40,994 nt of DNA from Planctomycetota bacterium (GTDB lineage: Bacteria; Planctomycetota; Phycisphaerae; WQYP01). The translations under genes were made by a program, and so were the position numbers. Each line of letters begins with the position of its first letter. The first letter of the stretch is position 1. Below the pieces are notes generated by a model. The model did not search any database and was not told the origin of the DNA. It saw nothing but the letters and a program-made list of their open reading frames with translations. Positions 23,401-34,660 of this stretch are shown one piece after another. The stretch covers positions 1-40,994 of the forward strand of contig JAJYFE010000019.1 in assembly GCA_021785435.1 (NCBI GenBank), read 5' to 3'.

Positions 23401-26400
23401 ATGCACCAGTCTGCCTCCGTCGTGAACCCGCCGGCGCTATTGCAGCGGCTGGGCCGGTTGCGCCGCAGCGTACGTGCGGCGTTGGCCTGGCACGCGGGGG
23501 GGCTGCTGCTGGCGGTGGCCGCATGGGCCAGCCTGCTGCTGGTGCTGGCCGATTATTGGGAGCATTTTCCCGGCTCCCTGCGGTTGATTCTGCTGGCGGT
23601 GCTGGCGGCGGCCTTGGTGGTGATTCCCGTGCGGCGCCTCATCGGGGCATTACTCCGGCCGCTGCCCGACCGCTTTCTGGCCGGAAAGCTCGAGCAGGCG
23701 GCCGCCCTGGGGCACGACGAACTGCTCTCCGCGGTTGATTTTTTGAAGCGGGATCTGGGCGCCACGAACGCGCTCGCCGCAGCCAGTGTCACGGCCGCCA
23801 CGGACGCTATCACGGCGATGAATGTATCCGGTGCGGTGGATTTCCGCCCCGTGCGACGGATGCTGCTGATCGGGGTCGCAGGCGTGGCGATGCTGGCGGC
23901 TTTGGCGGCGTTTTATCCCGCCCAGGCCGGCCTTGCGTGGCGCCGCTGGAGCGGCCCGTTGGCCCATCATCCATGGCCGCGGCATACGCGCGTCAGCCTG
24001 GTTTGGAACACGGTTTCCGGCGCGCCCCCCGCCATCTGGCCGCGCGGTAAACCGCTGTCATTGCAGGCGCGCGTCAACCGCGGATTTTATCCCGGTTTGC
24101 CCGTCTGGCTGCAACTGCGGCAGGACGGTCGCCCGTTGCCGGCCCAGCTGATGACTTGGCAGGGGCGCCGCCACGGAACCCGATTTGCCACCGTGATCGT
24201 TCCCGTCGGAGCGGTGCTTCAAGTCCGCGCTGCCGCCGGCGATGATACCCGCGAACCCTGGCAGCGCATCCTCCTCGCACCCCGCCCGCGGATCGTCAGT
24301 CTAATGGCGCGAATTTCTCCGCCCGCATACGCGCCCACGGTTCCTCCGTACGTGGTCAATCTAATGAACACGTCGGCCCAGGCGATCGTCGGTTCCACGG
24401 TAGTCATCCATCTGCGCAGTGACCAACCGCTGGCTGCCGGTCCCGCCCTACGCCGCGCCATCACCCCAGTCCGCCGGGGGGCGCAGCCGCTACGACGGAA
24501 CGGGCCAGAGCACAGCGCCGCTCCGGAGCGCCGCGGACTGGCCCACCATGCTGCACCGCTTGCGACCGGCCCGGTAGAGCTTCTTGACGCCCGTACCGGC
24601 GCGCCGCTGCCAGTTTTCTGGATGGTTCAGGAACCGGCGCCCCATCAGGCCACGCTCATTTTTTCCGCCCGAAAATCCTTCGCGGCGCAACTCCGCCTCA
24701 TCGATCGTAGCGGCATCGCGAATCGGCGCGGTGCTTTAATTCAACTTAACGTGCGACCGGACGCCCCCCCCCGCATCTGGATCACTCATCCCGGCCATAC
24801 CGTTGAGACCACACCTGACGGAACGCTTTCCATCCATATCCAGGCACGCGACGACCTGGGGCTGACCCCACCGGCCCTGCTCGGCCGCCGCACCATCGCC
24901 CCGCCCCGCAGCCCGCCGCTCTTTACGCTTCCCCTGCGCTGGCGGCGTCTGGTTTTCGACCCGGCCACCCGCACCGTGCGGGGAGCCGCCCGGACTATCT
25001 GGAGCTTGAAAGACCTGAAACCGCGGGCGGGCGAAAGCATCGATGTCTACGCCCAGGTCGGTGATAACTACCGTGTCCAGAATGCCGCCGGAGCGGTCCG
25101 CACTCATCCGCTCGTCTTATCCGCTCCATTGCGGGTGGTCATCAGGACCCGGGCCGAAATTGAAGCGGAACTTCGCGGCGATCTGCGCGACGTGCGGGCG
25201 GCGCTGAAAAGCCTGCTTAAGAGCCAGCGGCACACGCAAGCCAGCACCCAGGCCATTGCGCATTTCCTGCAGACCAACCGTCAAATCACTCCGGCCCAGC
25301 GCGCCACCCTGGCGGCACTGGGGCGCCGCCAGGCAGCGGAGGCGGCACGCGCCGCTTCCATCACTGGCACCCTTCGCCGCATTGAGCGAATGGCCACCCG
25401 CAACGGCTTAAGCCAACGGGCGGTGGGCAAGCTGGCCCGGTTTGGCGCCAGCCAAATGGCCCAGGTCAGCCAGCAACTCCTGCCCCGCGCCGCCGCGGCC
25501 CTGCGTCACGCCGCTACCCAGAGCGCCCGACTCACCCCGCCAGTGGGCGGGCAGGCTTGGTCGAGTCGCCTGGGTTTGCGGCGACCGGCCCTGCTCCCCG
25601 CCGCGGTAAAATCCGCCGCCCGCGCCGTCGGCGGACAGCAACGCGCCATCGTCATCATGCGGCAACTGCTGCAACGGCTGGGGGCGGCCGGACGCCTGGC
25701 TTCCCTCGAAACGCAAACCGCCCGCCTGCTCCGCCGCCAGGAACTTCTGCAGCGGCAACTCGGTTCTCTGGCGCCGCGGACCATTGGCATGACCCCCTCC
25801 CAATTGCCGCCGCGACAACGCACCGCTCTGGCCCAGCTCGCCCACCGGCAGAAAAGTCTGGCGCTCCGCGCTGACCAATTGGCCCGCAACCTGACCGACA
25901 GCGCGCAGCGGCTAAAGCGCCGGAATCCCGCCCTGGCGGCCGCGTTGCGTCAGGCCGCTGATTTGGCGAGCCAGAGGGCTTTAAGCAGCACCATGCGCTT
26001 AGCCGCTCAGGCCGCGGCGCAGAACCAAATGCAGCACGCCGCAGCCAATCAGGACCAGGCGCGGCAAACGCTTGCCCACATGCTTCGGGCGCTGCGGCAG
26101 GCGCGGCAACGCTCTCTTCAGCGACAAATCTCCCGTCTGGCAAAACTTATCGCCCTCATCAAAAGGCTGCTCCAACAACAGCAGGCCGTCAAATTGGCTA
26201 CCGCCAGAGCCCCGGCGGATGGGCCAGCCCGCGTCTTAGCGCCGCTGGCCGATCGGGAAAGCCGTCTGCAGCTTCGGGCTCTTGCCGCCGGTGGACAAGC
26301 CCAACAGGTCGCCCCATCCACCACCGCGGGCGCGTGGCTTCGCCATGGCGCCCACATGATGGGCCAGGCCACAGGCGCCCTGTTGCGTGGCGAACAACCG

Positions 26401-27162
26401 CTGTCAATCCCCAGCCAGAATCAGGCGCAGGCCGCCCTGCAACACGCGCTGACTGCAGTGCGCCGGGCGCTGCGTCAAGACCGTCTGCGGCAACAATTGT
26501 CCACGCTGCGCGCGATTCGCAAGCGCTACCGGAAAATCGCTCGGCGGCAACGGTCCCTGCTCGCCGACACCAGCGCCCTCCGACGGCGCTGGCGCCAGCA
26601 TGGCGGTTTACAGAGAACGGGGCTGCTCAAGCTCCAGAGTGACGGTCAGGCACAGGCGACGCTCCGAAACGCCGTAAATGTTTTAAGCTCCATTCTGGCC
26701 CGGCAGACACCGGTGATCGTATGGCTTAACGGTAAAATCGCCTACAACATGAAGGTGGCCGTGAATATCTTGAATCAGGCCAGCGTGAACCGCGCGGTCC
26801 CGGCGGCTCAAACCGCAGCCCTGATGGGACTTACGGACATCCTCCAGGCCCTTAAGCAGCAGATCCGCATTGATAAAGTAAGCAGCGGCAGCGGGGGCGG
26901 AGGAGGCGGAGGAGGCGGAGGAGGCCAGCCGCCGCTGATTCCACCTGCGGCCCAGCTTAAGTTGCTTAAGGTGTTGCAGGTGCAGATTAATCAAACCACC
27001 CAGCAGTTAAACCAGCAGCTCCTCCAGAACCCCGGAGCTTCCGCTCACGACGCCTTGCTCCAGCAGGTGCGCCAGTTGGGTGGGATGCAAACTGAACTTC
27101 GCGGCCAAGTCATCAAGGTTGTGCAATCGCTGCCACATCCCGCATCTTCCGAATCCCGGTAA
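23401..27162 (+). CDS. Large membrane-anchored coiled-coil protein (DUF4175-like)
   Basis: 1253 residues. Two hydrophobic helices near the N-terminus (about residues 28-50 and 57-80) and a third near 155-178 anchor it. A beta-rich domain with ISPPAYAPTVPPYVVNLMN (about 310-330) follows, then roughly 700 residues of Gln/Ala/Arg/Leu-rich helix, and a glycine run near 1166 before a short C-terminal helix. This layout resembles the DUF4175 proteins that accompany MoxR-type ATPases and VWA proteins in proteobacteria and Planctomycetes; the resemblance is from architecture, and no MoxR or VWA gene is adjacent. The start at 23401 (ATG) follows a GTG at 23392 that could also serve; no clear ribosome site was found. 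A dispersed repeat lies inside the helical part at 25521-25570. Confidence 0.8.
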   Translation: MHQSASVVNPPALLQRLGRLRRSVRAALAWHAGGLLLAVAAWASLLLVLADYWEHFPGSLRLILLAVLAAALVVIPVRRLIGALLRPLPDRFLAGKLEQAAALGHDELLSAVDFLKRDLGATNALAAASVTAATDAITAMNVSGAVDFRPVRRMLLIGVAGVAMLAALAAFYPAQAGLAWRRWSGPLAHHPWPRHTRVSLVWNTVSGAPPAIWPRGKPLSLQARVNRGFYPGLPVWLQLRQDGRPLPAQLMTWQGRRHGTRFATVIVPVGAVLQVRAAAGDDTREPWQRILLAPRPRIVSLMARISPPAYAPTVPPYVVNLMNTSAQAIVGSTVVIHLRSDQPLAAGPALRRAITPVRRGAQPLRRNGPEHSAAPERRGLAHHAAPLATGPVELLDARTGAPLPVFWMVQEPAPHQATLIFSARKSFAAQLRLIDRSGIANRRGALIQLNVRPDAPPRIWITHPGHTVETTPDGTLSIHIQARDDLGLTPPALLGRRTIAPPRSPPLFTLPLRWRRLVFDPATRTVRGAARTIWSLKDLKPRAGESIDVYAQVGDNYRVQNAAGAVRTHPLVLSAPLRVVIRTRAEIEAELRGDLRDVRAALKSLLKSQRHTQASTQAIAHFLQTNRQITPAQRATLAALGRRQAAEAARAASITGTLRRIERMATRNGLSQRAVGKLARFGASQMAQVSQQLLPRAAAALRHAATQSARLTPPVGGQAWSSRLGLRRPALLPAAVKSAARAVGGQQRAIVIMRQLLQRLGAAGRLASLETQTARLLRRQELLQRQLGSLAPRTIGMTPSQLPPRQRTALAQLAHRQKSLALRADQLARNLTDSAQRLKRRNPALAAALRQAADLASQRALSSTMRLAAQAAAQNQMQHAAANQDQARQTLAHMLRALRQARQRSLQRQISRLAKLIALIKRLLQQQQAVKLATARAPADGPARVLAPLADRESRLQLRALAAGGQAQQVAPSTTAGAWLRHGAHMMGQATGALLRGEQPLSIPSQNQAQAALQHALTAVRRALRQDRLRQQLSTLRAIRKRYRKIARRQRSLLADTSALRRRWRQHGGLQRTGLLKLQSDGQAQATLRNAVNVLSSILARQTPVIVWLNGKIAYNMKVAVNILNQASVNRAVPAAQTAALMGLTDILQALKQQIRIDKVSSGSGGGGGGGGGGGQPPLIPPAAQLKLLKVLQVQINQTTQQLNQQLLQNPGASAHDALLQQVRQLGGMQTELRGQVIKVVQSLPHPASSESR
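25521..25570 (-). repeat. Dispersed GGCGACTC repeat, copy 3, inside a coding sequence
   Basis: The complement reads GGCGACTCGACCAAGCCTGC then CCGCCCACTGGCGGGGTGAG, aligning to 3613-3661 with one gap. It falls at about residues 708-724 of the 1253-residue protein and encodes ARLTPPVGGQAWSSRLG, a Pro/Gly-rich break in a long helical, Gln/Ala-rich region. The reading frame is not interrupted. Confidence 0.6.
26896..26925 (+). repeat. 9-bp tandem repeat encoding a glycine run
   Basis: 3.3 copies of GGCGGAGGA produce an uninterrupted Gly run near residue 1166 of the large membrane protein. The unit length is a multiple of three, so slippage would change Gly number without a frameshift. Confidence 0.75.
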
Positions 27163-27229
27163 CGCCTCAGCGCGGGGGGGGCGTTGAGAGCCAGTGCGGC
27201 TATGCCGCGCTACGCAATTGGGGGGACCA

Positions 27230-27580
27230 TTATTTGGCTGCAGCGGATTTGGGCGTGCTGGATTTTTCACTTTTGGCCGTGGCACTGGATTTGGCAGCGG
27301 CCGGCTTAGCCTGGCCGTCGGTGGAAGCAGCGGTGGACTTTTCCGAGGCTGGTTTACCGGCGTCGGATTCTTTCTTGGCGGCAGTTTTATAGCCCTCGGA
27401 GCGATAGTCGGTTTCATAAAAGCCACTGCCGCGGAAAATGATGCCGGCTCCGGCGGATATCAGGCGATCGACTGCCAGCAGTCCGCACTTGGGACATTTG
27501 CGGATGGGTTTGGCGGAGATCGGCTGGAATTCTTCGAATTCAAAGCCGCATTTGGCGCAGCGGTATTCGTAAGTGGGCAT
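27230..27580 (-). CDS. FmdB-type zinc-ribbon protein
   Basis: 116 residues. The first 60 form the FmdB/CxxC regulatory zinc ribbon: MPTYEYRCAKCGFEFEEFQP, with cysteines 8 and 11, then 29 and 32, and AGIIFRGSGFYETDYR. The family is named after a formamidase-operon regulator, but most members have no proven role; a regulator or protein-assembly function is usually inferred. Residues 65-116 are a low-complexity Lys/Ala/Ser/Thr tail. The gene follows grpE with a 16-bp gap, so it is likely the last gene of the chaperone unit, which suggests a proteostasis link. Confidence 0.9.
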   Translation of the reverse strand: MPTYEYRCAKCGFEFEEFQPISAKPIRKCPKCGLLAVDRLISAGAGIIFRGSGFYETDYRSEGYKTAAKKESDAGKPASEKSTAASTDGQAKPAAAKSSATAKSEKSSTPKSAAAK

Positions 27581-27596
27581 GACAATGGTCTCCGGA

Positions 27597-28202
27597 TTAT
27601 CGCCCGCCAGCCTCGGCGGAGGGGGCTATGCTAACCTTGACCTTCGCCGGCCGTAGGATGCGCTGGCCCAAGCGGTAGCCCAATTGCAGAGTCTGCAATA
27701 CACGCATGGACGGCTGTTCGGCCGAGACTTCACGGGCAATCGCCTCCTGCTGATGCGGATCAAAAGGCTCTCCCGTGGGGTCGTAAGATTCTATGCCGCG
27801 ACGGGCGAGTACCCTGATTAATTCATCATACGTAATCTTAATCCCTTCCAGCAGCGTTTTGACGTTGGTTTTAGCGGGGTCCAGGCTCAAGGCGCTCTGA
27901 AAGTGGTCCAGTACGTTAAGTAAATCCTTGGCGAAGTCGCCTTCTGCCATTTGGCGCGCGGCCAGGATCTCATGGGCGCTGCGACGCCGTAAATTTTCAA
28001 AATCTGCCTGCCAGCGCGTGAGACGCTGGCGTAAATCCTCCGCCTCGGCGATGGCAGTCTGTAGCGCCTGGCTATCCGCGTCAGCCGGCGTTTCCGGAAC
28101 TGGTTCGGCGCCCGGAGCGGGTGGCGGCCCGGGCGTGTCCGCCGGCGCCGGTGCAGCGGACGGAGGATGACTTTCTGGATGATGCTCCTTGGGTTTCGGC
28201 AT
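27597..28202 (-). CDS. grpE: Nucleotide exchange factor GrpE
   Basis: 201 residues, normal for the family. GrpE releases ADP from DnaK and so drives the chaperone cycle. An acidic and Pro/Ala-rich disordered N-terminus (about 1-45) is followed by the long dimerisation helix (ALQTAIAEAEDLRQRLTRWQ). The beta domain carries NVLDHFQSALSL, YDPTGEPFDPHQQEAIAREV and YRLGQRILRPAKVKVS, all standard. The start ATG at 28202 has GGAG 8 nt upstream; a longer TTG-started form would include the ribosome site. It lies between dnaJ and fmdB on one strand; dnaK is not in the window. Confidence 0.95.
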   Translation of the reverse strand: MPKPKEHHPESHPPSAAPAPADTPGPPPAPGAEPVPETPADADSQALQTAIAEAEDLRQRLTRWQADFENLRRRSAHEILAARQMAEGDFAKDLLNVLDHFQSALSLDPAKTNVKTLLEGIKITYDELIRVLARRGIESYDPTGEPFDPHQQEAIAREVSAEQPSMRVLQTLQLGYRLGQRILRPAKVKVSIAPSAEAGGR

Positions 28203-28690
28203 GGGCGTTGTCTCCAACTCGGGAAGGCCAAGACGTTCAACGCTATGGCACGTTCTGTATCACAAACTGCGTATTTCTTCGCACGACGCGAAGATTTTTG
28301 TTCGCACGACGCCGTGGAAACCACAGTTTACCCGCCGCGGCGGGGATTACATCGATGACACGGATAAAGTCAGTAGGCCCCGTGTGATCCGTGGTTAAGT
28401 TCGGGTCTGGGCGCGGGGTTTCAATCGCAGCGGCGATGGGGGCATCGCCGGCTACACGGTCGCCCGTTCTTACCGAAAACCGAAGGCCGTCGCCGTAATC
28501 CGTGTCAGAATCTCCATGTTTCTCCGCGCCGCGCGAGGATTTTGTTCGTCACCAGAACATCCCTTTATCCGGCGGACCGCTACCCCCGGCAAGTCCGCCG
28601 AAGGTCGCCGTGGGCGACTAAACTACTCCGCCTCCGTGCGGACCAGGGGCTATATATCTTGGTTGCGGCTCCTCCGCGCCGGGTTACTAC
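28203..28690. other. Intergenic region between dnaJ and grpE
   Basis: No gene is recognisable in 488 bp. The sequence TTCGCACGACGC occurs twice (28279 and 28301). A hairpin CTTCGC-ACGAC-GCGAAG at 28277-28293 is followed by ATTTTTG on the plus strand, but no plus-strand gene ends there. A GGTCGCC repeat copy is at 28601-28624. No CIRCE (TTAGCACTC-N9-GAGTGCTAA) was seen. The gap separates dnaJ from grpE, so grpE may have its own promoter here. Confidence 0.55.
28601..28624 (+). repeat. Dispersed GGTCGCC...GGCGACTAAACT repeat, copy 2
   Basis: AAGGTCGCCGTGGGCGACTA followed by AACT, almost identical to 6984-7006 (one extra G). It is followed by CCGCCTCCGTGCGG, another short inverted pair. Confidence 0.6.
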
Positions 28691-29884
28691 TCAGTTCTGC
28701 GGTGCGTCCGACCGGGGCTCAGCCGGTTTATCCGCCCCCGCCGATCCACCGACCAGGTAGTCGCGCAGCTTTTCCAAAAAACTCTTCCGGGTCGGCAGCA
28801 CGCTGTGCTCCTCGGTGGCGGCGTATTGACGGAGCAGCTCTTCCTGAAGATGGGAAAGCTTCCGCGGCACCTCCACGATCACCTGGGCCCGTAAATCCCC
28901 GGCCCGCCCGCCACGCAGGTCCGGCAGACCCAGGCCTTTAACGGTGATCACCTCGCCAAACTGCGTGCCCGGGGCTACGTGCAGCATGGATTTTCCAAAC
29001 AAGGTGGGGATTTCTATATCCGCCCCTAAAGCCGCTTGCGTGATGCTGATCGGTACGTCCAAGATTAAATCGTTGTCCTGCCGGCGAAAAAAAGCGTGCT
29101 CCCGCACGCGCACGTACACATGCAGATCGCCATGGGGTCCCCCACCTTCCCCCGGTTCACCCTCTTGGCGCACCCGCACGGCCTGACCATCGTGGATGCC
29201 GGCGGGTATTTTTACGGTGATTTTTCGCTTCAGCGGGGCGCGTCCAGAACCATCGCACGTGGAGCAGGGTTTATCCACCAGGGAGCCCTGGCCGAGGCAG
29301 CTCGGGCAGGTGCTGACCATCTGAAACATACCGCCGAATCCCCGTTGCAGCACCTGACCGCGCCCGCCGCAGGTGGCGCAGATACGCCGCTTGGTACCAA
29401 GTTTGGCGCCGCTGCCGGAGCAGGTGGAACAGATATCCTGCCGGGTAAATTCAATCTCGCGCTGGCAACCCTGGGCCACGTCCTGCAGGGTTATTTCGCA
29501 CTGGGTCTCCAAGTCCAGACCGCGCTGGCCACGGCTGGTCTGCCGCGTTCCCGGGCGCCGGGTGCCACCAAAGGGGCTGGCGCCGCCGAAGATATCCGCG
29601 AACATGGAAAAGATATCGTCATTTTGCATGTGCGCGTAATCATGCACCGTCGTACCGCGCAGACCGTCATGGCCGTATTGATCGTAAAGGGAGCGTTTTT
29701 CAGGATTGGAAAGGACTTCATAGGCTTCGGCGCATTCTTTGAAGCGCTGCTCGGCCTGCTTATCGCCAGGGTTTTTATCTGGATGATATTGCAGCGCCGC
29801 CTTCCGGTAGGCGCGTTTGATCTGCTCGTCCGTGGCCCGGCGATCGAGGCTTAGGATTGCATAGTAATCGCGTTTGGTGGGCAT
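28691..29884 (-). CDS. dnaJ: Chaperone protein DnaJ (type I Hsp40)
   Basis: 397 residues, normal length. DnaJ delivers substrates to DnaK and stimulates its ATPase. The J-domain (1-70) has the HPD motif in [19 protein letters not shown] Gly/Phe region follows (about 85-120, [11 protein letters not shown]). Four zinc-finger repeats are intact: [24 protein letters not shown] and CSTCDGSG. The C-terminal substrate domains contain [20 protein letters not shown] and GDLHVYVRV. The start at 29884 is the natural [11 protein letters not shown]; no strong ribosome site is visible. It lies downstream of groEL1 on the same strand, 154 bp away. Confidence 0.96.
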   Translation of the reverse strand: MPTKRDYYAILSLDRRATDEQIKRAYRKAALQYHPDKNPGDKQAEQRFKECAEAYEVLSNPEKRSLYDQYGHDGLRGTTVHDYAHMQNDDIFSMFADIFGGASPFGGTRRPGTRQTSRGQRGLDLETQCEITLQDVAQGCQREIEFTRQDICSTCSGSGAKLGTKRRICATCGGRGQVLQRGFGGMFQMVSTCPSCLGQGSLVDKPCSTCDGSGRAPLKRKITVKIPAGIHDGQAVRVRQEGEPGEGGGPHGDLHVYVRVREHAFFRRQDNDLILDVPISITQAALGADIEIPTLFGKSMLHVAPGTQFGEVITVKGLGLPDLRGGRAGDLRAQVIVEVPRKLSHLQEELLRQYAATEEHSVLPTRKSFLEKLRDYLVGGSAGADKPAEPRSDAPQN

Positions 29885-30038
29885 GAATAGCGAGCAGCCT
29901 TCAGCGAACCGCCATCAGCAATCGGCGTTGAGTTTACAGATGAAGGCGGCTGGCATCCACCGGAGTTCGGTCCCATCAGCCCGCCCACGGTGCTACCCAC
30001 GACGGATGGCTGACCGCTGATAGCTGGTAGCTGCTGGC

Positions 30039-31652
30039 TTATCTAACGGCTCCAGCGATGCGGTCCTTGTCTTCCTTCAGCTCGGTGACCAGCACTTCGG
30101 AAGTAAGCAGCAGTCCGGCCACGGAGGCCGCGTTCTGCAGCGCCGTTCGCGCGACCTTGGCGGGATCAACGATGCCCATACGGAACATGTCTCCGAATTC
30201 CCGGGTCGCCGCATTGTAGCCGTACGCGCCATCTTTCTGGAGGATTGCATCCACGACCACGCTGCCATCTTCTCCGGCATTTTCCACGATCTGCAGGGTG
30301 GGGGAGCGCAGCGCCCGCAGCACGATGTCGAAACCGACCTTTTCATCGCCACGGGCCCGGGTTTTCGCGCTCTCCACAGAGGAAATGGCGCGCAGAAACG
30401 CGACACCGCCGCCCGGGACAATGCCTTCCTCGGCGGCGGCCCGTGTGGCATGCAGGGCATCTTCCACCCGGAATTTACGTTCTTTCATGCTGGTTTCCGT
30501 AGCCCCGCCGACGCGCAGCACCGCCACGCCGCCGGTGAGTTTCGCCAGCCGCTCCTGGAGTTTTTCGCGATCGTAATCACTGGTGGTTTTATCAATTTGC
30601 AGGCGAATCTGCGCCACCCGCGCGTCGATATCTTTCTTGCGGCCGGCGCCTTCAATAAGGGTGGTGTTGTCCTTGTCCACCAGTACACGCTTGGCCCGGC
30701 CCAGGTCGGACAACTCGATGGTATCCAGTTTCGCGCCCAAGTCTTCGCTGATGAACTTACCACCCGTCACCGTCGCCAAGTCGCCCATGATGGCTTTGCG
30801 GCGGTCGCCGAAGCCGGGGGCTTTCACCGCGCACAATTGCAGCACACCACGGAGGCGGTTCACCACCAGGGTGGCCAGAGCCTCCGCTTCCACATCTTCC
30901 GCGACGATCAGCAACGGCTTCGCGGCCGTGACGATTTTATTAAGGAGCGGCAGAATCTCGCTGATGGTGCTTATCTTTTTTTCGTATAAAAGGATGTAGG
31001 CGTCTTCCAGAACGCATTCCATCGTGCCTGGGTTGGTCATAAAATAGGGGGACAGGAACCCCTTATCGAAGGCCATGCCTTCCACCAAGTCCATGGTGGT
31101 CTCAATGCTTTTGCCCTCTTCGATGGTCACCACGCCGTCCTTGCCGACGCGGTCGAGGGCATCGGCGATCAAGTCACCGATGCTGCTGTCAGAATTAGCC
31201 GATACCGTCGCCACTTTGCGCAAATCCTCTTTGCCAGTGACCTTGCGGGCCTGGGAATGGATGGCGTCCACGGCAGTGGTCACGGCATTATCCACGCCGC
31301 GTTTGACTACGGCGGGATTCATCCCGCTGGTGACGTAACGCAGACCGGCGTTATAAATGGCCTCCGCCAAGACCGTGGCGGTGGTGGTGCCGTCCCCTGC
31401 GATGTCGTTGGTTTTGCTGGCGACTTCGTTGACCAGCTTGGCGCCCATATTTTCAAAAGATTCCGGAAGTTCCACTTCCTTGGATACGGTTACGCCATCG
31501 CGGGTGATTTGCGGTGAGCCCCAACTGCGGGCCAACACCACGTTGCGGCCGGACGGCCCCAACGTTACTTTAACCGCCGCGGCCAACTTGGAAAGCCCAT
31601 CTTGAAGTTTCTGTCGCGCCGCCTGATCGAACATCAATTGTTTCGCTGCCAT
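30039..31652 (-). CDS. groEL1: 60-kDa chaperonin GroEL, paralogue 1 (without Gly-Gly-Met tail)
   Basis: 537 residues. GroEL forms double seven-membered rings that fold proteins in a closed chamber with GroES. The equatorial domain holds [12 protein letters not shown] and the ATP-site [17 protein letters not shown]. The apical part has [40 protein letters not shown] and [11 protein letters not shown], with the hydrophobic substrate/GroES-binding positions intact. The gene differs from paralogue 2 in ending [14 protein letters not shown], with no Gly-Gly-Met repeats. In E. coli that tail lies in the cavity and affects folding rate. A start ATG at 31652 follows a weak GAGGTAAT site. It is directly downstream of groES (161-bp gap), so by position this, not paralogue 2, is the groES partner. 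Confidence 0.96.
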   Translation of the reverse strand: MAAKQLMFDQAARQKLQDGLSKLAAAVKVTLGPSGRNVVLARSWGSPQITRDGVTVSKEVELPESFENMGAKLVNEVASKTNDIAGDGTTTATVLAEAIYNAGLRYVTSGMNPAVVKRGVDNAVTTAVDAIHSQARKVTGKEDLRKVATVSANSDSSIGDLIADALDRVGKDGVVTIEEGKSIETTMDLVEGMAFDKGFLSPYFMTNPGTMECVLEDAYILLYEKKISTISEILPLLNKIVTAAKPLLIVAEDVEAEALATLVVNRLRGVLQLCAVKAPGFGDRRKAIMGDLATVTGGKFISEDLGAKLDTIELSDLGRAKRVLVDKDNTTLIEGAGRKKDIDARVAQIRLQIDKTTSDYDREKLQERLAKLTGGVAVLRVGGATETSMKERKFRVEDALHATRAAAEEGIVPGGGVAFLRAISSVESAKTRARGDEKVGFDIVLRALRSPTLQIVENAGEDGSVVVDAILQKDGAYGYNAATREFGDMFRMGIVDPAKVARTALQNAASVAGLLLTSEVLVTELKEDKDRIAGAVR

Positions 31653-31813
31653 AAGTGATTACCTCATTTTGTGCCAATATGCCTCAAGTTTTTGTACCGT
31701 ACGGAGATTTTGTTCTAGTTCAAAAATCCCAGCTGTCGAGCGCCACGCCACCCTTCCCCCATCCCAATAGTCATCGGGACTGTGACCCATGGTTGTGTGC
31801 GGCTTCGCTGCAT

Positions 31814-32104
31814 TTACTTGACCACCACACCAAGCAAATCGCTCTCACGGAGGATGACAAATTTTTCCTCATTTATTTTAACTTCCGTACCGGCGTATTT
31901 GCCGTAGTAAACCTCATCGCCGACGTTGACGGAAATCGGGGCCCGCTTGCCAGTGTCCAGCATTTTTCCGGGACCAACGCTGATAACCTTGCCCCGGGTC
32001 GGCTTTTCCTTGGCGGTTTCCGGTAACACGATGCCGGTGGCCGTCTTGCTTTCGGCTTCGCCAGGCTTTACCACCAAACGATCATCCAGAGGATTGAGTT
32101 TCAT
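31814..32104 (-). CDS. groES: 10-kDa co-chaperonin GroES
   Basis: 96 residues, normal length. GroES forms the seven-membered lid of GroEL. MKLNPLDDRLVVKPGEAESK is the typical opening. The mobile loop around residues 17-32 reads ESKTATGIVLPETAKEK, with the hydrophobic I-V-L that contacts GroEL. VGDEVYYGKYAGTEVKI and the end ILRESDLLGVV are standard. The start ATG at 32104 has AAGGAG 8 nt upstream. It lies between groEL2 (271 bp upstream) and groEL1 (161 bp downstream) on one strand. Confidence 0.97.
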   Translation of the reverse strand: MKLNPLDDRLVVKPGEAESKTATGIVLPETAKEKPTRGKVISVGPGKMLDTGKRAPISVNVGDEVYYGKYAGTEVKINEEKFVILRESDLLGVVVK

Positions 32105-32376
32105 AGAGTGTGCTCCTTAAACTAGCATTCCAAGCGTAATTGTGAATCCCGTTTCAAACACCATTATTACTTAGCGCCTCAAGCCAACCGGTCTCGAAAG
32201 CGGCTCTATAACCGGGTCAGCCGCGAGCCGGCGCCCGAACCGCGCCACCCGCTGCCCGGATGTCCGGGGCGCCTTTTTCAGCGCCACCCCTAGCCGTTCG
32301 CTGAGCTAAAGCCCGGTGCTTTCCGGAGTACTGTGTCAAGCCAAAACTCGGCGCCAGTGGCGAAGGCGATTCAACG

Positions 32377-34242
<1,866 letters not shown>

Positions 34243-34382
34243 TTAATTTCATATCCATTGTTGGCACCGCAACTTACATCTCGTTATGGAATTCATATCG
34301 CCCACGACAAGCGTTGAAAATCTCTGCCTTGCTGGCAGGTCGAGATCAAAGCATGAGACGCGGTATTGTCAAAACGGCAGGA

Positions 34383-34399
34383 AAGTAATATTATTACTT
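34383..34399. promoter_or_regulatory. Palindromic operator candidate of the dead toxin-antitoxin pair
   Basis: AAGTAATA-T-TATTACTT is a perfect 17-bp palindrome 28 bp before the antitoxin ATG, in an AT-rich stretch. Antitoxins of this type repress their own promoter by binding such palindromes. The gene is broken, so the site may now be idle. Confidence 0.45.
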
Positions 34400-34427
34400 A
34401 TCCGGTAATACTTTCCGGGGACTCGCT

Positions 34428-34660
34428 ATGCCTACCACTCTGACGCGTAAAGGCCAGGTGACGATTCTCAAGTAAATCTGCGATGCGCTGAATCTGACGC
34501 CGGGGCGCCCCATGCGGTTCACCGTCAACCACGACGGTGAGGTGGTGTTACAGAAGACCGACCGGCGGTCCACCCGTAAACCAGATCGGTTCGATGCGGT
34601 GCGCGGCAAGGCTTACGTGAAATAGCGCACCAACGAGCTGATGGCGCTGTTGCGCAGCGA
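34428..34660 (+). pseudogene. AbrB/MazE-type antitoxin, inactivated by two nonsense changes
   Basis: Reading from the ATG at 34428 gives MPTTLTRKGQVTILK, a stop (TAA 34473-34475, where relatives have a glutamine codon), then ICDALNLTPGRPMRFTVNHD and GEVVLQKTD. A second stop is TAG at 34623-34625 in a place where a tryptophan codon fits. The SpoVT/AbrB swapped-hairpin motif (KGQVTIPKQIRDALNLTPG in intact members) is clear. Two single-base C-to-T or G-to-A type changes explain both stops, so the decay looks recent. It is followed at once by a PIN-toxin remnant. Confidence 0.8.

Noticed and set aside
28277-28300. Hairpin plus T-run as an intrinsic terminator
   Set aside because: The T-run is on the plus strand, where no gene ends; the genes on either side run on the minus strand.
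32311-32339. TTGACA at 32334-32339 on the complement as a groES promoter
   Set aside because: The hexamer is perfect but no -10-like sequence lies 15-19 bp away; the nearest candidate is 23 bp off.
31653-32376. CIRCE (HrcA) operators ahead of groES/groEL1
   Set aside because: No TTAGCACTC / GAGTGCTAA pair was found in the gaps around groES.
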